Part shown: in pieces, positions 55,423-63,999 of the stretch
Layout of the letters: every line of letters starts with the position of its first letter
Position numbering within the stretch: position 1 is the first letter of the stretch
Translations under genes and position numbers: made by a program
From: Promineifilum sp.
GTDB lineage: Bacteria > Chloroflexota > Anaerolineae > Promineifilales > Promineifilaceae
Length of the DNA: 64,000 nt
Reading direction: 5' to 3'
NCBI GenBank assembly: GCA_020634335.1
Contig: JACKBY010000009.1
Location: 62,001-126,000, forward strand
Notes under the pieces: generated by a model
Database searches by the model: none
What the model saw: the letters and a program-made list of their open reading frames with translations, nothing else
Told to the model about the DNA's origin: nothing

Positions 55423-56061
55423 ATGAATAAACAATCGTGGATTGTGGCCTGTCTGCCGGCCGCCCTGGCGCTCTTGCTTGTCGCTTGCTCCGGTGGCCCG
55501 GACAGTGGCGAGACGCAGGGAGGGGCCGTCGGGCCGCAGGAGATCAAGGGCGCGACGGAGGTGGTCAAGTTCGACCCGGCGGCGCTGCCGCTCAGCGGCG
55601 ACCCGGTTCCCGGCCCGTGCGTGGCCTCATCGGTTGTGCCGGGTGCGTACCGTTGCGACCCGGACGGCGTTGGGCCGGTCGAGCCGTGTTTTGCCTTGAG
55701 CAGCACGCGCTTGGTCTGCCATCCCGACCCGGTGGCCGGAACCTACAGCACTCTGGTCAGCCCGGCCGGGCTTCTGCCGTCCGTCGCCCCACCGTCGCCG
55801 GATCGGGCCGTGGCCTTTTTCGCCGAGCTGTCCACAGGCCTGACGTGCGCCATTCGCACCACGCCGGAGCCGGTGATCATCGGCGACCGGGCTGCCTTGT
55901 ACGACTGCTCCGAACCATATACCTACATCCTTGACGGCGGCCAGCTGACCTTCGACAAGAACGCTCCGGCGTGGAGCGCAGCCGTCATTACGCTCGATCC
56001 GGCAACGGGCGACTCGTCAGGCGAGACCTCGGCCGAGGTGCGCCGCGTGTGGATCCCCTAA
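55423..56061 (+). CDS. Small lipoprotein of unknown function
   Basis: The 212-residue protein has a signal peptide ending in the lipobox LLVAC (about residue 22). The mature part has six to seven cysteines (PCVASSV, YRCDPDG, EPCFAL, LVCHPD, LTCAIR, YDCSEP), suggesting disulfides outside the cell. GGAAGGTG precedes the ATG. I do not recognise the family. It is divergent from the MalT-like regulator. Confidence 0.75.
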   Translation: MNKQSWIVACLPAALALLLVACSGGPDSGETQGGAVGPQEIKGATEVVKFDPAALPLSGDPVPGPCVASSVVPGAYRCDPDGVGPVEPCFALSSTRLVCHPDPVAGTYSTLVSPAGLLPSVAPPSPDRAVAFFAELSTGLTCAIRTTPEPVIIGDRAALYDCSEPYTYILDGGQLTFDKNAPAWSAAVITLDPATGDSSGETSAEVRRVWIP

Positions 56062-56100
56062 CAATGGGTCTACTCACCTGCTCTGTTAATCTGCTCCCAC

Positions 56101-56865
56101 ATGGACCGACCCACCCTTCTGCTGCAACGTCTGGATGATATTGGTCGCTCGCTGGCGTCTGAACCCACAGCGCTGGCCCTGATCGGTCTCGGCTCCGTCG
56201 GCCGCGAGCTGTCCCGCCTGGACGACTATTCCGACCTCGACTTCTTCGTCATCGTCGAGAGCGAACACAAACAGCGCTACATCGACAACCTGGCCTGGCT
56301 CGAGGCGGCCCACCCGTTGGCCTATACCTTCCGCAACTCCGTCGACGGCTACAAGTTCCTCTTTGCCGACGGCATCTATGGGGAGATGGCCGTGTTCGGG
56401 CCGGAAGAACTGGCTAACGCCGCCTACGCGCCCGGCCGGATGGTGTGGCGGCGGGCCGACATGCCCCAATCGGCGGCATCCCCGGCCCACTGGCCGCCGC
56501 GCCGCTCGCCGCCGTCGCTCGACCATTTGCTGGGCGAGGCGCTAACCAACCTCTACGTCGGCCTCGGCCGCTTCCGACGTGGCGAGAAACTATCGGCCTT
56601 TCGCTTCATACAAGGCTATGCCGTTGATCGGGTGGTCGATCTGGCGCAGCGGATGGCGAGCCAAACCGCCGCCGAAGAGGATCATTTTGACGGGCCGCGC
56701 CGCTTCGAGCGCCGCTTTCCCGATTTGGCCGGCGCGCTGCCGGCGCTCATGCCGGGGTACGAGCACAGCCCCGAAGCGGCGGCGGCCATCCTGTCGCTGC
56801 TCAGCGCCCATTTCGAGATTGACCCGGCGATCAGGGATGCCATCATCGCCATGCTGGATTCATGA
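56101..56865 (+). CDS. Nucleotidyltransferase-fold protein
   Basis: The 254-residue protein has the polymerase-beta-type signature GLGSVGREL...DDYSDLDFFVIVE (G-S...D-x-D) near residues 33-60, as in aminoglycoside adenylyltransferases and MNT-like enzymes. A helical C-terminal region follows (HLLGEALTNLYVGLGRFRRGE). It probably transfers a nucleotide to a small molecule or protein; the substrate is unknown. It follows the lipoprotein gene by 39 nt. Confidence 0.82.
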   Translation: MDRPTLLLQRLDDIGRSLASEPTALALIGLGSVGRELSRLDDYSDLDFFVIVESEHKQRYIDNLAWLEAAHPLAYTFRNSVDGYKFLFADGIYGEMAVFGPEELANAAYAPGRMVWRRADMPQSAASPAHWPPRRSPPSLDHLLGEALTNLYVGLGRFRRGEKLSAFRFIQGYAVDRVVDLAQRMASQTAAEEDHFDGPRRFERRFPDLAGALPALMPGYEHSPEAAAAILSLLSAHFEIDPAIRDAIIAMLDS

Positions 56866-56907
56866 GGATGAATACCTGAGCGGCACGGCGTCGTCGCCAA
56901 CCGGCTG

Positions 56908-57729
56908 TCAGGCTTCTTGGCTCGCCCCTTCCTCGCCCAAAAACGCCAGCAAGTGCCGGTTATACACTTCCGGTTGCTCCATATTGGGCAAGTGAGCCGC
57001 GCCGGTCATCATGACCTTGCGCACATCGGGTAGAGTCGCAACCAGCTGCTCGACCGCCGCCAGCGTCCGTGGTGAGTCCCAATCGCCGGCGAGAACCAGC
57101 ACCGGCGCGCGGACTTCGCTCAGGCGTTCGGCCGCCGCAGGCTGGAGCGGGTGCTCATCGCCGATGCCTTCGTTCGCCAGAGCAATGGCATTCATTTGGC
57201 GCGCCAGCTCTCGAACGGCCTGATTCACCTGGTCGGGCGTGCGCCGCGGGCCGTCCACCCAGATTTGCATCTCCAGTTCGTTGACCCGCGCCAGATCGCC
57301 CGCCTCATCGGCCGCTTCCAGTTCGGCCGCCTGGGGCGGTGGCGGGCCGTCGAAGGCCAGCCCGCCGACGGCCGGGGACGACAGAACGAGCCGGTCAACT
57401 CTCTCAGGATACTGGAGCGCAAAATCAAGAGCGGTCTTGCTGCCCATTGAACAGCCCACCAGCGACACCCGGCCGAGGCCCAGGTGGGTCAGCAAGGCGG
57501 CCAAATCCTCGTGATGGGCATACGAGCCTTCAGCCGGCGGCGTGCGACCAAAGCCGCGCATGTCGTATCTGACGACCTTGAAGGAGCCGGCCAGGGCCGA
57601 GAATTGGCCGTCCCACATGCGGCTGTCGGCGATGCCGGCGTGGATGAATACCAGCGGCCGGCCCGCGCCGGCCGTCTCATAGGCAAAAGTCGTATGATTG
57701 AGTGCGGCCGTTCCAACCTTGGAGGTCAT
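56908..57729 (-). CDS. Alpha/beta hydrolase
   Basis: The 273-residue enzyme has an oxyanion segment VFIHAGIADSRMWDGQF and the nucleophile in GCSMGS (near residue 95). The acid lies in AGDWDSP and the histidine in GAAHLPNMEQP, a complete catalytic triad. The ATG at 57729 is used rather than the preceding TTG. The substrate is unknown. It ends near, and converges with, the nucleotidyltransferase gene. Confidence 0.9.
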   Translation of the reverse strand: MTSKVGTAALNHTTFAYETAGAGRPLVFIHAGIADSRMWDGQFSALAGSFKVVRYDMRGFGRTPPAEGSYAHHEDLAALLTHLGLGRVSLVGCSMGSKTALDFALQYPERVDRLVLSSPAVGGLAFDGPPPPQAAELEAADEAGDLARVNELEMQIWVDGPRRTPDQVNQAVRELARQMNAIALANEGIGDEHPLQPAAAERLSEVRAPVLVLAGDWDSPRTLAAVEQLVATLPDVRKVMMTGAAHLPNMEQPEVYNRHLLAFLGEEGASQEA

Positions 57730-57765
57730 CAATGAATTTCCTTATCGAGGGTAATGTGACACGGC

Positions 57766-57795
57766 GTCACGACTGGTCACGACTGGTCACGACTG
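57766..57795. repeat. Three tandem 10-bp repeats over a stop codon
   Basis: GTCACGACTG occurs three times in a row (57766, 57776, 57786). The stop codon of the SulP gene (57789-57787) falls in the last copy. Confidence 0.8.
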
Positions 57796-59997
57796 GAGGA
57801 TGTCCACCGCCCGGACGAGATGCAGCACGCGCTCGCCCAGCAAGTGGATGATGATGCGATGAAACGCATAGGCCGCTTCGGGATCGTCGGCCTCGACGCG
57901 CGTCAACGTCGCCTGTGACAGGCTGTAGAGCACGCTGGCCCGGTCGGCGACAACGGCCGCGCTGCGCTGCGTGCCCAGATAGAACCCCAACTCTCCCACT
58001 GCCCGGCCGCCCTGCATCGTTTCCAGACGCACAGTGGGCGCTCCCGGCGGCTCCAACTGGGCAGTCAACTGTCCCGACTCGACAAAAAAGAGCTGGGTGG
58101 CATTGTCCCCCTGGCGGATGATGTAGTCGCCGGCTGGCACATCCCGGCGCTCCATGTAGCCGAGAAGTCGTTCCGTGGCCGGGCCGGGAACAATTTTCAG
58201 CAAATAATCGGTCAATGTACGGTCGGTCAAATCGGCCGCATTGATGGAGCACAACTCATCTTCGCACCATTCGGCGGCGCGGTCGATGTCTTGGGCATAG
58301 CGCAGGACGTTTGGTTCCTCGACCAGGCCGCCGTGATCGAATTGACGGCGCAATTTGGGCGACAAGCCGGAAAACACCAGCGTGAAGCCGCTGTCGCGGC
58401 TAAGCTGTCGCATCTTGCTGAAGCTCAGTAACGCCGTCGAGTCGAGGCCGATGACCTGCCGAAAGTCGATGACGACGTAGCGAGTGGCCGTTTCGCGAAC
58501 GCGGTCGCGAACTCTTTCCAGCAAGCCGTTAGCCGTGCCGAAGAAGATGAAGCCCTGCAACTGGAGAAAATAGGCCTGGTCGCCGATGGATTCCAGCATG
58601 GCGCGGTCTTCCGCATTACGGGTGACACGACTCTTAAATGTAGAGCCGCTCAACTCGTGCTTCACGATACTCATGCGACTATAGCTGACCACAAACAGCG
58701 TGACGGTGGCGGCGATGCCGACGATCACCCCCTGTAAAAACCCGACAGTGGCGATGATGACCAGAATGACCAGCACGATGAGATAATCGACCCGCGGCAA
58801 GCGGCTGTAAGCCTCGATCACCCATTGCCACAGGAAAGACAAGCCCAGATAGACCAGTAATGACCCCAGCACGACGGTGGGCACGAAGCCCAGGGCCGAT
58901 CCGCCCAGCCATAACGTCAGCCCGCAAAAGGCACCGGCGATCAGGCCTGTCAGGCGATTGCCCGCCCCCAACCGTTCGGCCAGGGCCGACATGCTGAGTT
59001 GCGCATAGCCTACCAGCCCCGCCCCCATCCCGGAAAACAGGTTAGCCACCCCGGCCGCCCGCATCTCCCGATTGAGATCAACGTCGCGGTTCATGGCGAG
59101 TTCCAGGCCGGTCGCGTTCAGTAATAGGGCAATGGCGCTGATGACTACGGCACCCACGAGATTGGGCAACTGCGACCAAATGGCCGGCCAATCGACCGCC
59201 GCCAGCTCGGCCGAGCTAATCGGCTGCCACAAGTTCCCCGCGGGGAACGGCCCGAGCAGCCAGCCCCTGGCGCTCAGTTCGGAAGGACTGACGCCGAGGA
59301 TCGTGGCAAGCAGATAGAAACCCGCGATGATGGCGACGATCATGCCCGGCATGAACAAGGAATGACGAATGCGGGTGGAAAGAGCCAGGATGAGCGCGCC
59401 GAGCACCAGACCCGGCAGCCACAGCAGCAACACGCGAGGTTCGAAAAAATCGGCCACATCGGCAAAGGTAAAAGTCACACCGGACATGGTGCTGATGCCG
59501 CCGACGACCAGCAGCCAGCCTGTGCCCGCCAGGAACCCCCCCGCCACTGGATAAGGCAGAAATCGCACCAAGCCCCCCAGCCGGAACGTGCCCAGACCAA
59601 GCAGGAACAGACCAGTGATCAGGGTGGTCAGGGCCACGGCCACCAGAACCGTCGCCAGTTGGGCATCCGGGTCAGTGACGAGCGCGGTAATGCCGGCGGC
59701 CATGATGCCCACGATGGCCGCCGGGGCGTCCTGATTGCCGCCCATAATGGCCGGGTAGGACGTGAGTAGGCTGGTGATGATGATGCCGACCGTGCCCGAG
59801 AAGAGGGCTAGGCCTATCCCGCGCGACAGGTGAGCGGCCGTTTCGCCGCTGAAGATGAGCGCGCCAAACGAAGCCGCCAGTGCTATCTCCAGAATACCAA
59901 TCAGAAAACCAGCCAGCACAATGGAGATAAGTCGATCCGGTCGCAGCGTGGCGCTAATTTTGGCAGACAGGTTTTCTCCGGGTGCCGAATCTTGCAT
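57787..59997 (-). CDS. SulP-type anion transporter with STAS and cyclic-nucleotide-binding domains
   Basis: The 736-residue membrane protein has about ten to twelve helices in a SulP transport domain (GETAAHLSRGIGLALF, GGNQDAPAAIVGIMAAG). A STAS domain follows with the regulatory GLDSTALLSF loop (near 530). The C-terminal cyclic-nucleotide-binding domain has GELGFYLGTQRSAAV, the phosphate-binding cassette, near 690. It likely moves sulfate, bicarbonate or another anion with control by a cyclic nucleotide. The ATG at 59997 lacks a clear ribosome site. Confidence 0.9.
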   Translation of the reverse strand: MQDSAPGENLSAKISATLRPDRLISIVLAGFLIGILEIALAASFGALIFSGETAAHLSRGIGLALFSGTVGIIITSLLTSYPAIMGGNQDAPAAIVGIMAAGITALVTDPDAQLATVLVAVALTTLITGLFLLGLGTFRLGGLVRFLPYPVAGGFLAGTGWLLVVGGISTMSGVTFTFADVADFFEPRVLLLWLPGLVLGALILALSTRIRHSLFMPGMIVAIIAGFYLLATILGVSPSELSARGWLLGPFPAGNLWQPISSAELAAVDWPAIWSQLPNLVGAVVISAIALLLNATGLELAMNRDVDLNREMRAAGVANLFSGMGAGLVGYAQLSMSALAERLGAGNRLTGLIAGAFCGLTLWLGGSALGFVPTVVLGSLLVYLGLSFLWQWVIEAYSRLPRVDYLIVLVILVIIATVGFLQGVIVGIAATVTLFVVSYSRMSIVKHELSGSTFKSRVTRNAEDRAMLESIGDQAYFLQLQGFIFFGTANGLLERVRDRVRETATRYVVIDFRQVIGLDSTALLSFSKMRQLSRDSGFTLVFSGLSPKLRRQFDHGGLVEEPNVLRYAQDIDRAAEWCEDELCSINAADLTDRTLTDYLLKIVPGPATERLLGYMERRDVPAGDYIIRQGDNATQLFFVESGQLTAQLEPPGAPTVRLETMQGGRAVGELGFYLGTQRSAAVVADRASVLYSLSQATLTRVEADDPEAAYAFHRIIIHLLGERVLHLVRAVDILQS

Positions 59998-60110
59998 TTT
60001 GATTGTTCTATATCCCGCCGGCCCGCTTGCGGCCAAGTGCTGTTCCAACGTTGGGCAAGGTATTATGCCGGATGTCGTCACATGAGCAAGTTGTCAGGGT
60101 TTTTCCCTTG

Positions 60111-60229
60111 TCAGTCGCTTACCAATGTGGTGCTGGTGTCTTATCGGCGACCACAAGCGAGATGCGCCGGCCTGGGCCGCCGAGCCGGTTAAGAACGCGA
60201 CGTGGCGGAGGGCGACCGATTACCAAAAA
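60111..60229 (+). ncRNA. Two-copy conserved intergenic element, copy B (candidate structured RNA)
   Basis: This matches 55194-55313 (see there). The first hairpin survives with changed pairs: GCTGGT with ATCGGC around a GTCTT loop, extended by GTGGT/ACCAC. The alternative TCTTA/TAAGA pairing is also kept. It points toward the AI-2E gene starting at 60335. TATAAT ends 172 nt from the element start; in copy A the distance is 171 nt. Confidence 0.55.
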
Positions 60230-60276
60230 ACTCCGGGCAAGTTGTTCCCTTTCGGCGCATTATTCCCACACAGGAG

Positions 60277-60282
60277 TATAAT
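60277..60282 (+). promoter_or_regulatory. -10 box of the AI-2E family gene
   Basis: TATAAT within GGAGTATAATTTATGA, a 16-nt string identical to the gyrA promoter region at 25405-25420. The leader to the ATG at 60335 would be about 45 nt. Confidence 0.5.
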
Positions 60283-60334
60283 TTATGATGGTGTTGGGTC
60301 TGATGCAGTAGCTTCCTGTGGACAAGAGAGGATC

Positions 60335-61483
60335 ATGGTCGAACAGTCAAAGCCGCTCTTATACTTCCTGGTCGGGATAGCCAGCGTGTTTATCATTATC
60401 GCCGGTATTCGGAACCTGGCTTTCATCTTGAATCCCATCCTGCTATCACTGGTAATCACTATCACGCTGTTGCCCCTGCCGGCGTGGTTCGCCAAACGGG
60501 GCATCCCCGGCTGGCTGTCGCTGGTGCTGACGTTCCTGGTGGTTCTGGCGATGATTGGTTTGGTACTGTTGATAATCTTCGTCGGCCTGGCCCAGTTGGA
60601 TGAGGTACTCCCCACGCTACGGCAGACCGCGACTTCCGGGGCAGCCGCCGTCACCGATCCCCAGGGCAACGTGATGGGCGTTCAGGTCACGGATATAACC
60701 CGCACCATCGAAGACTTCGTCGCGAGCCAGCGGTTTACGAACGTCGCCACCGCGGTCATCTCCGCCCTGTTTGTCGGCTTGTCCCAAGCCTTCCTCGTGA
60801 TGCTCATCTTCGCCTTCATGCTCAGTTCCGCCCTGGCCCTGCCCAGCAGCATCCGCCTGGGCTTGCGCGCCGACCATCCTCTCCTCAAACAGGCAGCGAC
60901 GTTGACGGAAGACGTGCGCCGCTATATCACCCTGACCACCGCGCTCAACTTCCTGGTGGGCATCGGCAACACCATCCTGCTCCTCGCTCTGGGTGTCGAT
61001 CTGGCCCTGCTGTGGGGGCTGCTGTCCGCTTTCATGGGTTACATCCCCGCCGTCGGCTTCTGGATCGCCATGATCCCGCCCTTGCTCCTGGCCTTCGTCG
61101 GCGACGGCCCCGTCGTGGCGCTCCTGGTGTTCGCCGGCTACGTGCTTATCAACGGCACCGTGGAGAACCTGGTCAAACCGCGCATGTTGGGCCGGGAACT
61201 GAAAATCTCTCCGGCCGTGGTCGTCATTGCCCTGTTTGTCTGGGGGTGGCTGCTGGGCGCGGTGGGCGCCATTCTCTCTACGCCACTGACCCTGCTCATC
61301 CTGAGCATCCTGGAAGGGTTCGACAGCAGCCGCTGGATTACCGTGCTCTTGCGCACGGCCGGCACAGGCGAGGTGGCCAATACGGCCGAGCAGCAAGCGG
61401 CATTCGGCCGGGTGCGCGGCCTATGGGACAGAGGAGTAGCTGTCGTCCGGGGAGATCGGCCCAAACCGCCGGATGAGGGTTGA
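60335..61483 (+). CDS. AI-2E/PerM family membrane transporter, copy 1
   Basis: The 382-residue protein has about seven hydrophobic helices. Conserved AI-2E family segments include LAFMLSSA-like stretches, the GYIPAVGFWIAMIPP loop and GYVLINGTVENLVKPRMLGRELKISPAVV. The ATG at 60335 has GAGAGG upstream. Family members export autoinducer-2 or act as Na+/H+-type permeases; the substrate here is unknown. It is the first of three such genes in the last 4 kb and the only one on the plus strand. Confidence 0.88.
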   Translation: MVEQSKPLLYFLVGIASVFIIIAGIRNLAFILNPILLSLVITITLLPLPAWFAKRGIPGWLSLVLTFLVVLAMIGLVLLIIFVGLAQLDEVLPTLRQTATSGAAAVTDPQGNVMGVQVTDITRTIEDFVASQRFTNVATAVISALFVGLSQAFLVMLIFAFMLSSALALPSSIRLGLRADHPLLKQAATLTEDVRRYITLTTALNFLVGIGNTILLLALGVDLALLWGLLSAFMGYIPAVGFWIAMIPPLLLAFVGDGPVVALLVFAGYVLINGTVENLVKPRMLGRELKISPAVVVIALFVWGWLLGAVGAILSTPLTLLILSILEGFDSSRWITVLLRTAGTGEVANTAEQQAAFGRVRGLWDRGVAVVRGDRPKPPDEG

Positions 61484-61501
61484 GCCGGTTCGGCCGCCCG
61501 A

Positions 61502-62713
61502 TCAGGGCTGAATCTGGGGCACTCTCTCATCTGGTGCCAGACGACGCGCTTCCGCCAGCAGCCCGTTCAGCCGTCCGACCAGGCTGGCTATTTCGCGCGG
61601 CATCGTTTCGTCGCCGGTCTCCATCGCCTCATCATAATGTTTCTGAATGGAGATAAGTCGCTCTTCGAGGGTATCGATCTCCACCGCCGTTGTCGAAGTG
61701 TGCCGAGCGGCATAGATGATCTGACTGACGAGAACTTGCGCCGCCACAGCCAGCGGTGGCGCGATCAGGAAACCGGTCAGCCCATAGGTATCGACCATCA
61801 TCACCATGACCACAATGATGAGCACGCCGCTGAACTGATTGCGGCGGAACAGACGCGGCTCAACGACAAATTCCAGAAACGCCAGCACGGCCGTGGTTAG
61901 CACCAGCGCCCCCACCGCCGCCGGCAGCCCGCCGGACGAGGCCAGCCCGAACAGAAATGACAGCAGCGCCGCGAACACAAACCCCACCAGCGGCACGAGC
62001 CAGGCCACGCCCGCCAGCAATCCCGTCAACAGGGCATAATCATTGCCGATGAGCGAATAACCGATCACCAGCAAGATGACTGCCAGAACCGACTGGATCA
62101 CCTCGCTGCGCAGATACGCGCCCATGGTGCCTTCGGTCTTTTGCCAGATGCGGCGCGCCTGGATGCGACGGCCGGCGGGCAGGAGCGACAGCCACAATCG
62201 CTCGAAGTGGCTGCGGTCGGCGCTCCAGTACAGGCTAAGGGCGATGACGATGACCAGGCCGGCGACGATGGTCGCCGCGTTTTGGGTGACGCCGAACAGC
62301 AGTTGCGCAAGGGCCGCGCCCACCGGCCCCATCGCCGACTCGGTCAGTTGGTCGGGGGCCAGTAGCCGGTCGACCACGGCTTGTTGCAGGCTACTGCCGG
62401 CCGCCCAGGCCCGATAAGTGGAATCGTAGAGAACGACGAGATAATTGCTCAGGATCACCAGCTCTCTGACGAGCGGCCCACTGATCAGATATAGGCCCAG
62501 CCCCAACAGCCCGAAGGCAAGCAGGTAGACCACCGCCCGGGCCATGCCCGCCCGCAACCCGCGCTCGGCCAAAAAATCGACGCTGGGCCGCAGGGCGGCG
62601 GTCAGCACCAGCGAGATGATCAGCAAGATGGCGACACTGCGAAACTGCCACAGGAGGATGAGCAGCGCCAGCGTCGCGGCGATGATAGCTGTGTAAACGG
62701 CCAGGCGCTTCAC
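61502..62713 (-). CDS. AI-2E/PerM family membrane transporter, copy 2
   Basis: The 403-residue protein has N-terminal helices (LALLILLWQFRSVAILLIISLVL), RPSVDFLAERG and a long C-terminal cytoplasmic tail with coiled-coil character (DTLEERLISIQKHYDEAMETG). It overlaps copy 3 as ATGA (62713-62710), so the two are translated together. The tail shared with copy 3 may mediate pairing. Confidence 0.86.
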   Translation of the reverse strand: MKRLAVYTAIIAATLALLILLWQFRSVAILLIISLVLTAALRPSVDFLAERGLRAGMARAVVYLLAFGLLGLGLYLISGPLVRELVILSNYLVVLYDSTYRAWAAGSSLQQAVVDRLLAPDQLTESAMGPVGAALAQLLFGVTQNAATIVAGLVIVIALSLYWSADRSHFERLWLSLLPAGRRIQARRIWQKTEGTMGAYLRSEVIQSVLAVILLVIGYSLIGNDYALLTGLLAGVAWLVPLVGFVFAALLSFLFGLASSGGLPAAVGALVLTTAVLAFLEFVVEPRLFRRNQFSGVLIIVVMVMMVDTYGLTGFLIAPPLAVAAQVLVSQIIYAARHTSTTAVEIDTLEERLISIQKHYDEAMETGDETMPREIASLVGRLNGLLAEARRLAPDERVPQIQP

Positions 62714-63999
62714 AGCCCCACCCCCGGCCGGCGAATCTGGGAGAGCAGGCTGTCCAGATCGAGCGCAATAGCCTCCAGCCTGTCCTCCATCGTGCCGGAT
62801 CCTTCTTCAAAAACGGCATCCTCGTCTTCACGTCGCCTGATAACCTTGCGGACGTCCTCGACGAACTCCTGCGTCTCGTATCGCAACAAACCGATGCTGT
62901 CCCGCTGATCGGACTGCTCGACTTGTGAAGGGGCGTCGACCAGAAACCGGTCGAACAAAAGCTGCAACACCGCCGCCAGCGGCAAGGCGATGAGCGCCCC
63001 CAGTATGCCGAACAATGTGCCAAAGGCGGTCAGGGCCAGCAGCGTTACCAGGGGCCGCATGCCCAACGTGCGTCTCATGACGCGTGGGCTGAGTACATTG
63101 GCCTCCAATTGGTGGATGATGAGCGCGGCCAGCACCGTCCACAGCGCCGTCAGTGGCGAAATGGAAAACCCGATGACCAGGGCCGGCACGGCGCCGATCA
63201 GCGGGCCGACCACGGGGATAATCTCCATGATGCCCACGAACAGGCCCAGCACGGGCGCGTAGGGCAGGCCGATGATGAAATAGGCCCCCATCGACAACGC
63301 GCCGATGATAAGCGACAAAAGCAGCTGCCCGGCCACATAGCCGCCCACGCGCTGCTCGATTTGCCCGATGAGATCTCGCGCTGCTTCGCGCCGCCCCAGC
63401 GGCAACAGACCAACGCCCGAGCGGATGATCCGCTCGGATTCAATCGTCCAGAAAAAAGCGATCAGAAAAATGGCCCCGATGTGGAAGATCGCCAGGGAGC
63501 CCAACCCCACATAGCGCATGGCCTGGCTGATGGTTGAAGCCGTATCCGTTTCGACCGCCACGTCTGCGGGCAAGGCCTGCGGTAGGGCCGGTGTGGGCGG
63601 CAACAACTCCGCCAGTCGCTGTATCAGCAAGTTCGGCACGTTTTGTATCGATTGCCGCATCGAGGCATAGATCTCGCCAAGTTGCGCGCCGATGGTCGCG
63701 GTCTGGTTGGCGATCAGCGGCGCGCCGAAGCGCAGGAACAGGATCGCCACGATGAGCATGACCCCATAGAGCAGGCCAACCGCCACCGCCGGCGGCACAC
63801 CGCGCGCCTTCAGCCGGTCGACGGCCGGCTTCAGGGCCAGACTGACGACGATGCCCGCCATCAGGAGCAGGATCACCTCATAGAAACGGAACACCAGCCA
63901 GAACCCCAGGATCACCAACCCCACTATCACCGTACCCAGGATCAATTGTTGCGCCGACAGATCCGGTAAGTGAAGTTCCGTCTTGCCGTTCGACGTCAT
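62710..63999 (-). CDS. AI-2E/PerM family membrane transporter, copy 3
   Basis: The 429-residue protein has the family helices (ILGTVIVGLVILGFWLVFRF, GIVVSLALKPAVDRL), the IGLPYAPVLGLFVGIMEIIPVVGPLIGAVPALVIG loop and LEANVLSPRVMRRTLGMRPL. A charged C-terminal tail follows. The ATG at 63999 is one base from the window end, so the upstream control region is not visible and a longer start cannot be excluded. It is coupled to copy 2. Confidence 0.86.
   Translation of the reverse strand: MTSNGKTELHLPDLSAQQLILGTVIVGLVILGFWLVFRFYEVILLLMAGIVVSLALKPAVDRLKARGVPPAVAVGLLYGVMLIVAILFLRFGAPLIANQTATIGAQLGEIYASMRQSIQNVPNLLIQRLAELLPPTPALPQALPADVAVETDTASTISQAMRYVGLGSLAIFHIGAIFLIAFFWTIESERIIRSGVGLLPLGRREAARDLIGQIEQRVGGYVAGQLLLSLIIGALSMGAYFIIGLPYAPVLGLFVGIMEIIPVVGPLIGAVPALVIGFSISPLTALWTVLAALIIHQLEANVLSPRVMRRTLGMRPLVTLLALTAFGTLFGILGALIALPLAAVLQLLFDRFLVDAPSQVEQSDQRDSIGLLRYETQEFVEDVRKVIRRREDEDAVFEEGSGTMEDRLEAIALDLDSLLSQIRRPGVGL

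Noticed and set aside
55137..55706. N-terminal extension of the MalT-like regulator
   Set aside because: The extended frame runs through the two-copy intergenic element and a divergent gene; the family N-terminus begins at the GTG 55136.
60125..60334. N-terminal extension of AI-2E copy 1
   Set aside because: It is read through the same intergenic element; the ATG at 60335 has a ribosome site and starts the first membrane helix.
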